A model generated the notes under the pieces. The model was not told the origin of the DNA and made no database searches. It saw nothing but the letters and a program-made list of their open reading frames with translations. Of a stretch of DNA of 49,732 nt, positions 43,015 to 49,732 are shown piece by piece. The translations under genes and the position numbers were made by a program. Positions within the stretch are counted from its first letter, which is position 1, and each line of letters starts with the position of its first letter. The stretch lies in contig PCSU01000056.1 in the NCBI GenBank assembly GCA_002771355.1, forward strand, positions 1 to 49,732, in the 5' to 3' direction. Origin of the DNA: a candidate division WWE3 bacterium CG22_combo_CG10-13_8_21_14_all_39_12 (GTDB lineage: Bacteria > Patescibacteriota > 4484-211 > GCA-002791395).

Positions 43015-44196
43015 TTACAGGCCTAAAACCGACCTATAAACTGAGATAGTGTTTTTTGCTACATCTTTCCACAAAAACCGTTTGATATTCTCACGACCTT
43101 TCCGAATATACTCTGCCAAGTCTACCTCGTGGTTTAGCACTTTTTTGATTTTTTGCGCAATATCACGTGGGTTGTGTGGATCAAAAAAGATAACACCCTG
43201 CCCACCAACTTCATGAAAAATCTCAATGTCTGAAGCAAGCATTGGTTTTTCGTACCACTGCGCTTCTAAAATAGGTATTCCAAAACCTTCTATATATGAA
43301 GGCGAAATCACTGCAGTAGCATTTTGATACAATCCTTTTAGTTCACTGTCGGGAAGATATCCGTTAGAAATATAATAGTTTGGAAATACAACATAATCGG
43401 AAAGACCCATTTCAAAAACTAATGTGCGAACTTTTTTAGATAACTCATCAACTTTTCCAACAAATACAAGTTGTACTTTTACTCCTGATTGTATGAGTTC
43501 AGATAACGCTTGTAATAAGGTTGCATGGTTCTTGTGCGGATACATGGTTGCAACATACAATATATAGGGCATCGAAATATCATATCTATCAAGAACTCCT
43601 TTAAGGTTTGAGTCAATTTCATCATCCATTTTTGTTGATGAAACATGGTCAAAACCAATTGATGTATTTATAATTTTAGTAGGGTCAACCTTAAGGTGCT
43701 TAACAATCTCATTTTTTGAGACCTTAGATATGGTTGTTATTTTTTGAGCTCTGTGTGCTAAAAACCAAATTGCAATTCGATATACAAACTTTTTGAATAA
43801 ATAATATCTATAGTTTTTTGTAGAGTTACCAAACGTTGAATACGACAAATGAATTAAGTCATAAATGGTAAGCACAAATGGACCTGGATAAAGTAGCGGC
43901 GCATTAAAATTCGTAAAATGCATAAGATCAACTTTGTACTTTTTAATGATCCACCATAGTTTTATTTGTTCAGCAAACGAATAGGGTGCAATATCGGCCA
44001 ACACCTTTGTAATTCGATCACTTTTCGGTTGATATGCCCTAAACCCATCTTTTCGTAAAAAAACAATGAGCGAAATATCGTCACCCATCTCTTTTTCGAT
44101 TGATAACAATAGATTTTCAACGACCCTTCCAATTCCTGTAATAAATATTCGTGCATCAATTCCTATGGTAATTTTGGAAGATAGGTTTGAAATCAT
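43015..44196 (-). CDS. GT4 glycosyltransferase
   Basis: 393 aa, GT-B fold, start IDARIFITGIGRVVENLLLSI. The donor half has ILYVATMYPHKNHATLLQAL and the EX7E stretch EGFGIPILEAQWYEKPMLASD. The domain plan equals that of the gene at 41860, and the two may be old duplicates. It lies 4 nt after a GT2 gene and 30 nt before the next GT4. Confidence 0.9.
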   Translation of the reverse strand: MISNLSSKITIGIDARIFITGIGRVVENLLLSIEKEMGDDISLIVFLRKDGFRAYQPKSDRITKVLADIAPYSFAEQIKLWWIIKKYKVDLMHFTNFNAPLLYPGPFVLTIYDLIHLSYSTFGNSTKNYRYYLFKKFVYRIAIWFLAHRAQKITTISKVSKNEIVKHLKVDPTKIINTSIGFDHVSSTKMDDEIDSNLKGVLDRYDISMPYILYVATMYPHKNHATLLQALSELIQSGVKVQLVFVGKVDELSKKVRTLVFEMGLSDYVVFPNYYISNGYLPDSELKGLYQNATAVISPSYIEGFGIPILEAQWYEKPMLASDIEIFHEVGGQGVIFFDPHNPRDIAQKIKKVLNHEVDLAEYIRKGRENIKRFLWKDVAKNTISVYRSVLGL

Positions 44197-44200
44197 ACAA

Positions 44201-45115
44201 TTATTTTGATAGTTTTTGACGGAAAACTCGCTTGAGGTTTAGTAACCAAATACCTATATCAACAGCTGTATTCACCATAACATTATACTCAGAACGTAAG
44301 TGTTTATCATAAAACAGTTGCATTGCATTAACACTTGAACGAGCAACAAGCACTTTCCCCTGTCTAGAGGCAGAACTTAGTTTTTCCCCTTCTTTGCGAG
44401 TACCTTTTGACGCGCCACGAAAATGAGTTATTGAACAATCCGGAAAATACATAACCTTGTATCCCGCCTTTTTTGTTTGAAAACACATATCAATATCCTC
44501 GCCGTTTAGAAAATAATCTTCGTCCCACCAACCGATTTTTTCACCAACATCTCGACGAATTAACATAAATGCGCCAACAATAGAATCTACCTCATGGGAA
44601 ACCGTAAGATCTTTCCATCCTTGGTTGTATTGATTATAAAACTGTGATTTTGGGAAAATCTTACTTAATCCGGTGAGTCTTGTAAGTGAAGCCCATGGCG
44701 TTGGGAAACCTCGATGACTATCCCAATCAAACGAACCATTCGACAAATTTACTCTACATGTTGAAAGTCCAATTGTTGCGTCGGCATCCATGTGTTTTAG
44801 CATGGTGGAAAGCGTTCCTTCAGGAACCGTGGTGTCGGAGTTTAAAAATAAGACAAATTCTGTTTCTGGATTAGAGGCTTTAACTCCTACGTTATTACCT
44901 TTTGAAAACCCAAGGTTCTCGCCAGTTTCAATTAGTTTTACCCCAGGATACTGCTGCCGAATTGCCTGTACACTTTCGTCTTTACTGCCATTGTCAACAA
45001 CAATAACTTCAAAATCAGTCCCTATACGTTGATCTTTTAACTGTGACAAAGAATTAAGACAATTAAGCGTCACGGCTTTTGTGTTGTAGGAGATTATTAT
45101 TATTGAAAGATTCAT
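44201..45115 (-). CDS. GT2 glycosyltransferase (rhamnosyltransferase-like)
   Basis: 304 aa, GT-A fold. SIIIISYNTKAVTLNCLNSL opens the nucleotide-binding half. The metal-binding DXD-type motif is LNSDTTVPEG, and WWDEDYFLNGEDIDMCFQTKKAGY is the acceptor-side ED motif of the WsbD/RfbN-type inverting enzymes. No membrane domain, though the C-terminal basic helix could touch the membrane. The donor is unknown; rhamnose is frequent for this type. Confidence 0.9.
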   Translation of the reverse strand: MNLSIIIISYNTKAVTLNCLNSLSQLKDQRIGTDFEVIVVDNGSKDESVQAIRQQYPGVKLIETGENLGFSKGNNVGVKASNPETEFVLFLNSDTTVPEGTLSTMLKHMDADATIGLSTCRVNLSNGSFDWDSHRGFPTPWASLTRLTGLSKIFPKSQFYNQYNQGWKDLTVSHEVDSIVGAFMLIRRDVGEKIGWWDEDYFLNGEDIDMCFQTKKAGYKVMYFPDCSITHFRGASKGTRKEGEKLSSASRQGKVLVARSSVNAMQLFYDKHLRSEYNVMVNTAVDIGIWLLNLKRVFRQKLSK

Positions 45116-45138
45116 TTCAAGTATTCATTAATATTTCA

Positions 45139-46701
45139 TTAATCTTTTTTCTTATCAATAATATTGTTACTAAAGATCAATCCTAAAATGAACCACAATA
45201 ACATTGCAACTTTTGATGCACGGAAAATATCAACAAATATGCCGTTCACGAGCAGTGCAATAAGAATAATTCCAGCTGTTGTAATGATTAGTTTTTGTCT
45301 TTCATCTGTACTTTTTCGTACACGAATAATAATCTGATATCCAATTACCATCATCAACACTACGTATGCAATGATTCCAAGAATACCTGTTTCACCAAAA
45401 AGTGTTACAAATTCACTATCAAGACCTATGCCTAATGAACCCATCCCAGTTCCCAACCACACATTTTGCGACACCGCTTCAAATGCTCGCGGCCATGTCT
45501 CTTTCAAACGCCAATATAGACTTGCATCTTTTTCGGCAATTGCATCAATAGCATCTGAAATAAACGTATTTGTAACAGCAGGCTTATTCTTCATATCTTC
45601 AGTAATTGTTTCATCCACCCCACTCACAACAACAGTAGTCACCGAAGTTGTTGGAACATTTGTCTCTGGTGGTTTACTAGTTGCTTCAGGAATAGTAGGT
45701 TTCACAGGTGATCCGCCCGCATTGGATGATTTTGTTATTGATATCTGTGGGACAGGAGATGGTGTCTTTGTTGGGCGTGGTGTAGGTGTCATCGTTGGAA
45801 GTGGAGTAACTGTTGGGGATGGTACAAGTGTTGCTAACTCAACTGCGTTACCAACACCCTGAGAAATATGTCCATATCGCTCAACAAGAGACTTTGACAC
45901 CATGGGTGGCACAATAATTATCAGCAGAGTTACTGCAATTACCTTGAGAGAAAAACTCTTATCTCTCTGAACAAAAAGAAAAAATGGTATTGAGAAGGCA
46001 CTTGCAATTATAGGAAATCTTGAGCCTGACATTCCAAGGGCAACAATTGTTAATAGCAATGAAACTAATAAGGCTTTTTTCAACCACCCACGACTCTCAA
46101 TAACCCACATAGCAAATGTCAAAGGAATGATAATTATCAGAAAACCAGCAAGCTCATAAGGTCCTGAAAAACTCGCAAAAGCCCGATCTGTTCCAAAAAT
46201 ATATGTGTACCCATAAAAACCTCCCCCAAATCCTCCAAGAATTCCCATGAGCTGTAACACAGCCCACAACGAGAGCGGAATACTCGATAAAGAAATATAA
46301 ACAAAGATTTTTTTTACCCGTTCCCAAGAACTCACAAAGAGCGCTGATAAAAAGAAAAATACGGTGTATTCAATAAACCTAAAAATAAAAAACAATCCTC
46401 CCCACTCGTAAGTTTTGAATCCATTATAAACGGTAGATAATGTGGCCACTCCTAGCCACATAAAAATAAGACGTGTAACTGGTAATTTTACAATTTTTAG
46501 AAATTTCTCACGATATTCATTTTGACTGATAGTTAGATAGACTGAATACAGCACAAAAATTGCGATCAATAAGTCTTCTATTCTAATTGGCGTTGGAAAT
46601 CCACTAAGGCCTTGAATAAGTGACAACTTTGGGAACAACAACACAAACATCATGAGAGCCGTCAAAATATTAACTGGTGAAAAAAATCTTTTGGGTAGCA
46701 T
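45139..46701 (-). CDS. O-antigen ligase/polymerase-like membrane protein with Pro/Thr-rich loop
   Basis: 520 aa, about eleven helices, Wzy_C/WaaL-type. The ligase-family region includes SGPYELAGFLIIIIPL, SGSRFPIIASAF and, after the long outside loop, NVWLGTGMGSLGIGLDSEFVTLFGETGILG. Residues 291-360 are a Pro/Thr/Ser-rich stretch (PSPTVTPLPTMTPTPRPTK...) inserted in the large outer loop that in relatives carries the active site. This is unusual and looks like a surface spacer or glycosylation site. The protein should polymerise or attach the glycan made by the neighbours. Confidence 0.88.
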   Translation of the reverse strand: MLPKRFFSPVNILTALMMFVLLFPKLSLIQGLSGFPTPIRIEDLLIAIFVLYSVYLTISQNEYREKFLKIVKLPVTRLIFMWLGVATLSTVYNGFKTYEWGGLFFIFRFIEYTVFFFLSALFVSSWERVKKIFVYISLSSIPLSLWAVLQLMGILGGFGGGFYGYTYIFGTDRAFASFSGPYELAGFLIIIIPLTFAMWVIESRGWLKKALLVSLLLTIVALGMSGSRFPIIASAFSIPFFLFVQRDKSFSLKVIAVTLLIIIVPPMVSKSLVERYGHISQGVGNAVELATLVPSPTVTPLPTMTPTPRPTKTPSPVPQISITKSSNAGGSPVKPTIPEATSKPPETNVPTTSVTTVVVSGVDETITEDMKNKPAVTNTFISDAIDAIAEKDASLYWRLKETWPRAFEAVSQNVWLGTGMGSLGIGLDSEFVTLFGETGILGIIAYVVLMMVIGYQIIIRVRKSTDERQKLIITTAGIILIALLVNGIFVDIFRASKVAMLLWFILGLIFSNNIIDKKKD

Positions 46702-46718
46702 ATTATGTTTATCCAGAA

Positions 46719-47819
46719 TTATCTTATTTGCACTTGAGAAATCACCTTAAGCCATCCTTCTTTCCACTTATTGATATTGTAATTAGTACGAACTTCTTGC
46801 TGCTGCGAAAGGGCTACAGAATCTTTTGATGTATATGTTTCAATCATAACTCTGGCAAGATCATCCGCTGTAATGTCCGATTGAGCTGTTGGCAAATCAG
46901 CAAGTCCTTGTGCATTGGTAGAAACCGTTGCTGTGCCACATGCCATACTTTCAAGTGCTGACAGTGAGGTTCCTTCCCGTTGAAGTGTTGGAACAACAGT
47001 CATCTCACAAGCATTGTAAACGCCAGGCATCAGAGCCCATGGGATACTCCCTTTAAAAACAACAGCGCCTTCAAGATTATGTTTTTGAATTAAAGAGTTA
47101 AGGTAATCTTTATATTGTTCGTCTCCCCCGCCCCCAACAACAACAAGTGTTGTTTCAGGAAACTTTTCTTTAAATTGTGCAAATGCCTCAATTGAAAGAT
47201 GAATACCTCTGGCGTGCGAAATGTTGCGAGGAACTACAATTGAATGTTCCGGAAAGTCTGTCGCTGGATCAACATTCGTAAAAACACTGGTATCAACACA
47301 GTTTGGTATATACCATTTTCCTGGTAATACTTCTTCAAACATTCGCTCTTTTGGCTTGATATCAACCCCAAGTTGTCTAAAATAATTCGTGTCATTTGCA
47401 ACCAAATATTTAAAATGTTTAAACGACCACTGAGCAATTTTGATTTTTAACTTCTGAGATAACGATGTTGCCGGTATATCCCATTCACACCCATGAGACA
47501 AAACGATTACGTTTTTTTTCCAAAATAATGGAAGCGAATGAAATGCGTAATGACAAATAAGTGTATCCTCTTTTGAAAGACTTTTGAACTTCAGTGGCAA
47601 CAAAAAATTAAACCACCATAAATCAAGCGCTCTACCACCGTTGAATACTTTTGGAGCATGGGGAACGAGTTCAAGCTCTGGATCATGAACGTTATCATTA
47701 AACTGATACACTCGCTGGTCATGCCCTTCGCCTTTAAAAATCTCGTATAAATTAGCCAAGTAGGTTTGTGCTCCACCGGTTATTGGTTTGTATTCTGTTG
47801 CAATATGTCCTATGTTCAT
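46719..47819 (-). CDS. GT4 glycosyltransferase
   Basis: 366 aa, GT-B fold. It starts NIGHIATEYKPITGGAQTYL, the glycine loop of GT4. The donor half shows VPRNISHARGIHLSIEAF, VVVGGGGDEQYKDYL and REGTSLSALESMACGTATVSTNAQG (EX7E). The ATG overlaps the TGA stop of the previous gene (ATGA), confirming TGA as a stop in this genome. Sugar unknown. Confidence 0.9.
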   Translation of the reverse strand: MNIGHIATEYKPITGGAQTYLANLYEIFKGEGHDQRVYQFNDNVHDPELELVPHAPKVFNGGRALDLWWFNFLLPLKFKSLSKEDTLICHYAFHSLPLFWKKNVIVLSHGCEWDIPATSLSQKLKIKIAQWSFKHFKYLVANDTNYFRQLGVDIKPKERMFEEVLPGKWYIPNCVDTSVFTNVDPATDFPEHSIVVPRNISHARGIHLSIEAFAQFKEKFPETTLVVVGGGGDEQYKDYLNSLIQKHNLEGAVVFKGSIPWALMPGVYNACEMTVVPTLQREGTSLSALESMACGTATVSTNAQGLADLPTAQSDITADDLARVMIETYTSKDSVALSQQQEVRTNYNINKWKEGWLKVISQVQIR

Positions 47820-48559
47820 GATGATTTCTTAATTTCCTGATTTCTATTCCACACATAATACCCTAAATAGCAGGCATGATGTAACCCTATCCATCCATCT
47901 TTATATCCCTGTTTGCGAAAATACACATTTACAAACCTAAGCAAAGGCCGAAGTCTCTCTTTTAACGTTAACTCGTTCCCTTGTTTTACAAATATCTCGG
48001 CCTCCAAACGTGAGTATTCTTTCACTTTATCCATAAGATCAGAAAAGTCTCTATATGAATAATGCCTCATTACGTTTTTAAGTTTTCCCTCTTTCCCAAC
48101 CGCTACCACTTCATGTACGACTCCACCAAACGAACCTTGTGATTTTCTAAATACCCTGACATGCCAATCGTTTTGCAAACCGCCATACTTTAAAAGCCTA
48201 TCACCAATATATGTTTCGAATCGAATTGAGTATCCATCAAATTTTGAATCTACAATAGCCGCTTGAATTTCTGTTGCCAATTCTGACGAAACCACCTCAT
48301 CCGCATCAAGGCTTAAAATCCACTCATTATTGGCTTTACTAATTGCAAAGTTTTTTTGTTTCCCGTAGCCAAGCCATTCCTGAACATACACATCATTGGT
48401 AAACTCGCGTGCAATTTTTTCAGTTGTGTCTGTTGTTCGAGAGTCAATAACAACAATAATTTGATCGCACCACGTAACAGATTCAAGCGTCCGCGCAAGT
48501 GTGTCGGAAGCATCTTTTGCTATAAGTACAGCAGAAATTTTACTCATGCTATTTTTCAT
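47816..48559 (-). CDS. GT2 glycosyltransferase (WaaE/KdtX-like)
   Basis: 247 aa, GT-A fold and first gene of the polysaccharide operon. ISAVLIAKDASDTLARTLESV and DQIIVVIDSRTTDTTEKIA form the nucleotide site; LSLDADEVVSSELA carries the DXD-like motif. The pattern is that of the LPS-core beta-1,4-glucosyltransferase family WaaE, but the acceptor need not be LPS. A second ATG at codon 5 is a possible start. No convincing promoter was found for the operon in the 119-nt gap to the toxin-antitoxin genes. Confidence 0.88.
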   Translation of the reverse strand: MKNSMSKISAVLIAKDASDTLARTLESVTWCDQIIVVIDSRTTDTTEKIAREFTNDVYVQEWLGYGKQKNFAISKANNEWILSLDADEVVSSELATEIQAAIVDSKFDGYSIRFETYIGDRLLKYGGLQNDWHVRVFRKSQGSFGGVVHEVVAVGKEGKLKNVMRHYSYRDFSDLMDKVKEYSRLEAEIFVKQGNELTLKERLRPLLRFVNVYFRKQGYKDGWIGLHHACYLGYYVWNRNQEIKKSS

Positions 48560-48611
48560 AATTCAACGTAACTGTACCATCGTTTTGTACCACAATACAC
48601 TCCTATTACTC

Positions 48612-48640
48612 TTGACAACCACCCCGGAATTGTTTAATCT
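48612..48640 (+). promoter_or_regulatory. Promoter of the AbiE toxin-antitoxin genes
   Basis: A consensus TTGACA (48612-48617) is followed after 17 bp by TAATCT (48635-48640). The -10 is weak, but the spacing is ideal and the inverted repeat begins at the next base. Confidence 0.5.
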
Positions 48641-48673
48641 GTAAGTAGATAGTCACCATAAACGGTTACTTAC
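48641..48673 (+). promoter_or_regulatory. Inverted-repeat operator, probably for AbiEi autoregulation
   Basis: GTAAGTA (48641-48647) and TACTTAC (48667-48673) are perfect inverted copies, and a nested AGTCACC/GGTTACT pair matches at six of seven bases. The element begins at the -10 and covers the expected transcript start, so bound protein would repress. AbiEi antitoxins are known to bind inverted repeats in their own promoter. Confidence 0.55.
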
Positions 48674-48678
48674 GATAT

Positions 48679-49461
48679 ATGAAACAAACAATTCTTTCTA
48701 CTCAACAAAGCGCTCTACTTGAGGATTTAATCGTCCAGCATGGCCAAATTGTCACTTCCGAGCAGATCTATGCCCAGGCGAAGGATGTGTGGGGGCAACC
48801 AGTAGCTAAAAACGTCGTAACTAGACTTACTCGCAATGGGTGGTTAATTCGGGTGAAACGAGGTTTATATGCCATCTCTGACTTAAGCAACCGTGGATTT
48901 TTGTCTCTCTCGCCCTATGTAGTGGCTCATCTTCTGGTTAGAGATTCCTACGTCTCTTTTGAATCGGCTTTAGCCTATCATGGCATGTTTGATCAGCTCA
49001 CCAACAAAACTATTTCTATTTCTCAAGTGCAGTATAAGACGGTTCAGTTGCAATCGGTTGAATATAGTTTTGTGAAAGTGCTGGATAAGTGGTTTTTGGG
49101 TTGGCAGAACGTGAGTATTGATAATACAACTGTTCGTATGGCCACTGCCGAAAAAGCCTTAATTGACATGGTCCAATTCCATAAAAGTAAATATACTGTT
49201 GATCTAGTTGTGGAAAAACTCGCTCAATATAAAAGCTCACTAGATATGCAAAAAATGACTGCGTATTTGAGGAAGATGTCTTTGACCACGATTAAGACAT
49301 TTGGTTTTCTGTTCGACCTCTTAGAGATTGATTCTGGCAATCTTTACAATCAAGTTAAGTTAAAAGGCACTCACGTGATGTTATCTCACGATGCTAAGTT
49401 TAATGCCAAATGGCGACTCTATTACGATGAGTATTTTGATAAATACCAGTCAGTCAAATAA
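48679..49461 (+). CDS. abiEi: AbiEi-family antitoxin (type IV toxin-antitoxin)
   Basis: 260 aa. The N-terminal winged helix (about 10-68, ending LTRNGWLIRVKRGLYAIS) is the AbiEi DNA-binding domain, followed by the AbiEi antitoxin domain (YVSFESALAYHGMFDQ, TAEKALIDMVQFHKS). It represses its own promoter and counters the AbiEii toxin without direct binding. It starts a plus-strand module after a long run of minus-strand genes, and its bases look richer in G and C than the sugar genes, hinting at transfer. Such pairs act in phage abortive infection and in stabilising DNA. Confidence 0.9.
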   Translation: MKQTILSTQQSALLEDLIVQHGQIVTSEQIYAQAKDVWGQPVAKNVVTRLTRNGWLIRVKRGLYAISDLSNRGFLSLSPYVVAHLLVRDSYVSFESALAYHGMFDQLTNKTISISQVQYKTVQLQSVEYSFVKVLDKWFLGWQNVSIDNTTVRMATAEKALIDMVQFHKSKYTVDLVVEKLAQYKSSLDMQKMTAYLRKMSLTTIKTFGFLFDLLEIDSGNLYNQVKLKGTHVMLSHDAKFNAKWRLYYDEYFDKYQSVK

Positions 49462-49466
49462 TTCCT

Positions 49467-49732
49467 ATGCTTACCCGACAACAACTTGAAATCATCAATC
49501 GTAAAAGTCTGCGTTATCCCTTACATATCGCCGAGAAAGACTATTTCTTAGCTCTGGTTATGCAGATTATTGCCGCTTCCTCAACCGGCAAAACTCTTGT
49601 TTTTAAAGGGGGTACGGCCTTGCATCACTGTTACCTGGGCCAGTATCGTTTTTCCGAGGACTTGGATTTTTCATCAAATCAAACACCGTTGCCAATCGAA
49701 GATGTCCGTAAAATCTTTGACAACATCGACTA
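49467..49732 (+). CDS. abiEii: AbiEii-family nucleotidyltransferase toxin, cut off by the window edge
   Basis: Only the first 88 codons are in the window and the frame runs off the right edge. It starts 5 nt after the AbiEi stop, so translation is coupled. LHIAEKDYFLALVMQII is followed by FKGGTALHHCY and YRFSEDLDFS, the GGTxL...ED-D motifs of the DNA-polymerase-beta-like AbiEii/MenT toxins that modify tRNA or other targets using NTPs. The catalytic glycines and aspartates expected in this part are all present. Confidence 0.9.
   Translation, partial: MLTRQQLEIINRKSLRYPLHIAEKDYFLALVMQIIAASSTGKTLVFKGGTALHHCYLGQYRFSEDLDFSSNQTPLPIEDVRKIFDNID

Noticed and set aside
45371..45862. 163-aa plus-strand open frame opposite the polysaccharide ligase
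   Set aside because: It is the antisense shadow of the Pro/Thr-rich stretch and its flanks, with low-complexity sequence and no start signals.
1..49732. UGA recoding as in Gracilibacteria or SR1
   Set aside because: TGA ends the GT2 gene at 47816 in a normal ATGA overlap and genes are not interrupted by in-frame TGA.
1..49732. tRNA, rRNA, CRISPR arrays or insertion sequences
   Set aside because: Gaps are short and none shows cloverleaf, spacer-repeat or transposase features.

Overview
The window looks like chromosome from an ultra-small Patescibacteria/CPR-type bacterium. I favour the Microgenomates/Katanobacteria/Dojkabacteria side, with moderate confidence. The grounds are AT-rich, tightly packed genes, shortened housekeeping proteins (a RecO without its zinc-finger tail, a Rel enzyme ending after TGS), B12-dependent ribonucleotide reductases, a DUF4012 protein in a surface-sugar cluster, and several genes without a Shine-Dalgarno sequence that appear leaderless. 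TGA is used as a stop (for example at 47816), so the UGA=Gly code of SR1/Gracilibacteria does not apply. I found no tRNA, rRNA, CRISPR array or insertion sequence.

Region 1 (1-9.1 kb) is a deoxynucleotide block. Four different full-length class II (adenosylcobalamin-dependent) ribonucleotide reductase genes lie head to tail on the minus strand. A 56-codon zinc-ribbon gene after the first-transcribed one resembles the C-terminal redox tail of these enzymes and seems to start at AUU behind a perfect Shine-Dalgarno. Diverging from them is a PduO-type cobalamin adenosyltransferase, which would make their cofactor.

Region 2 (9.1-33.5 kb) is an expanded division and cell wall (dcw) cluster, nearly all on the minus strand. 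In order of transcription: mraZ, rsmH, ftsL-like, class B PBP, MurA-like, alpha/beta hydrolase, MurF-like, DegT aminotransferase, FemAB, MurE-like, GNAT/arginyltransferase-like, Mpl-like ligase fused to an NlpC/P60-like domain, mraY, PLP enzyme, ATP-grasp, ftsW, murG, ftsQ, ftsA, ftsZ. A short Rel and a LysW-like zinc ribbon are inserted on the plus strand. The wall enzymes are unusual. The MurA homologue lacks its catalytic residues, the MurE and MurF homologues lack the usual N-terminal UDP-substrate domain (MurF has membrane helices instead), and the Mur ligase that starts with a Rossmann domain looks like the recycling enzyme Mpl. I infer a non-standard or salvage-based wall pathway. mraZ has a clear promoter and three TGGTGA operator repeats spaced 10 bp.

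Region 3 (33.6-35.6 kb) holds glycyl-tRNA synthetase (plus) and a short recO (minus), converging.

Region 4 (35.6-48.6 kb) is one long minus-strand surface-polysaccharide operon: two GT2 and four GT4 glycosyltransferases, an O-antigen-ligase/polymerase-like protein with a Pro/Thr-rich loop, a YbhN/AglD-type membrane protein, a UbiA-family phosphoribosyltransferase-like protein, an initiating polyprenyl glycosylphosphotransferase and a DUF4012 protein.

Region 5 (48.6-49.7 kb) is a plus-strand AbiEi/AbiEii type IV toxin-antitoxin pair; the toxin gene runs off the right edge.
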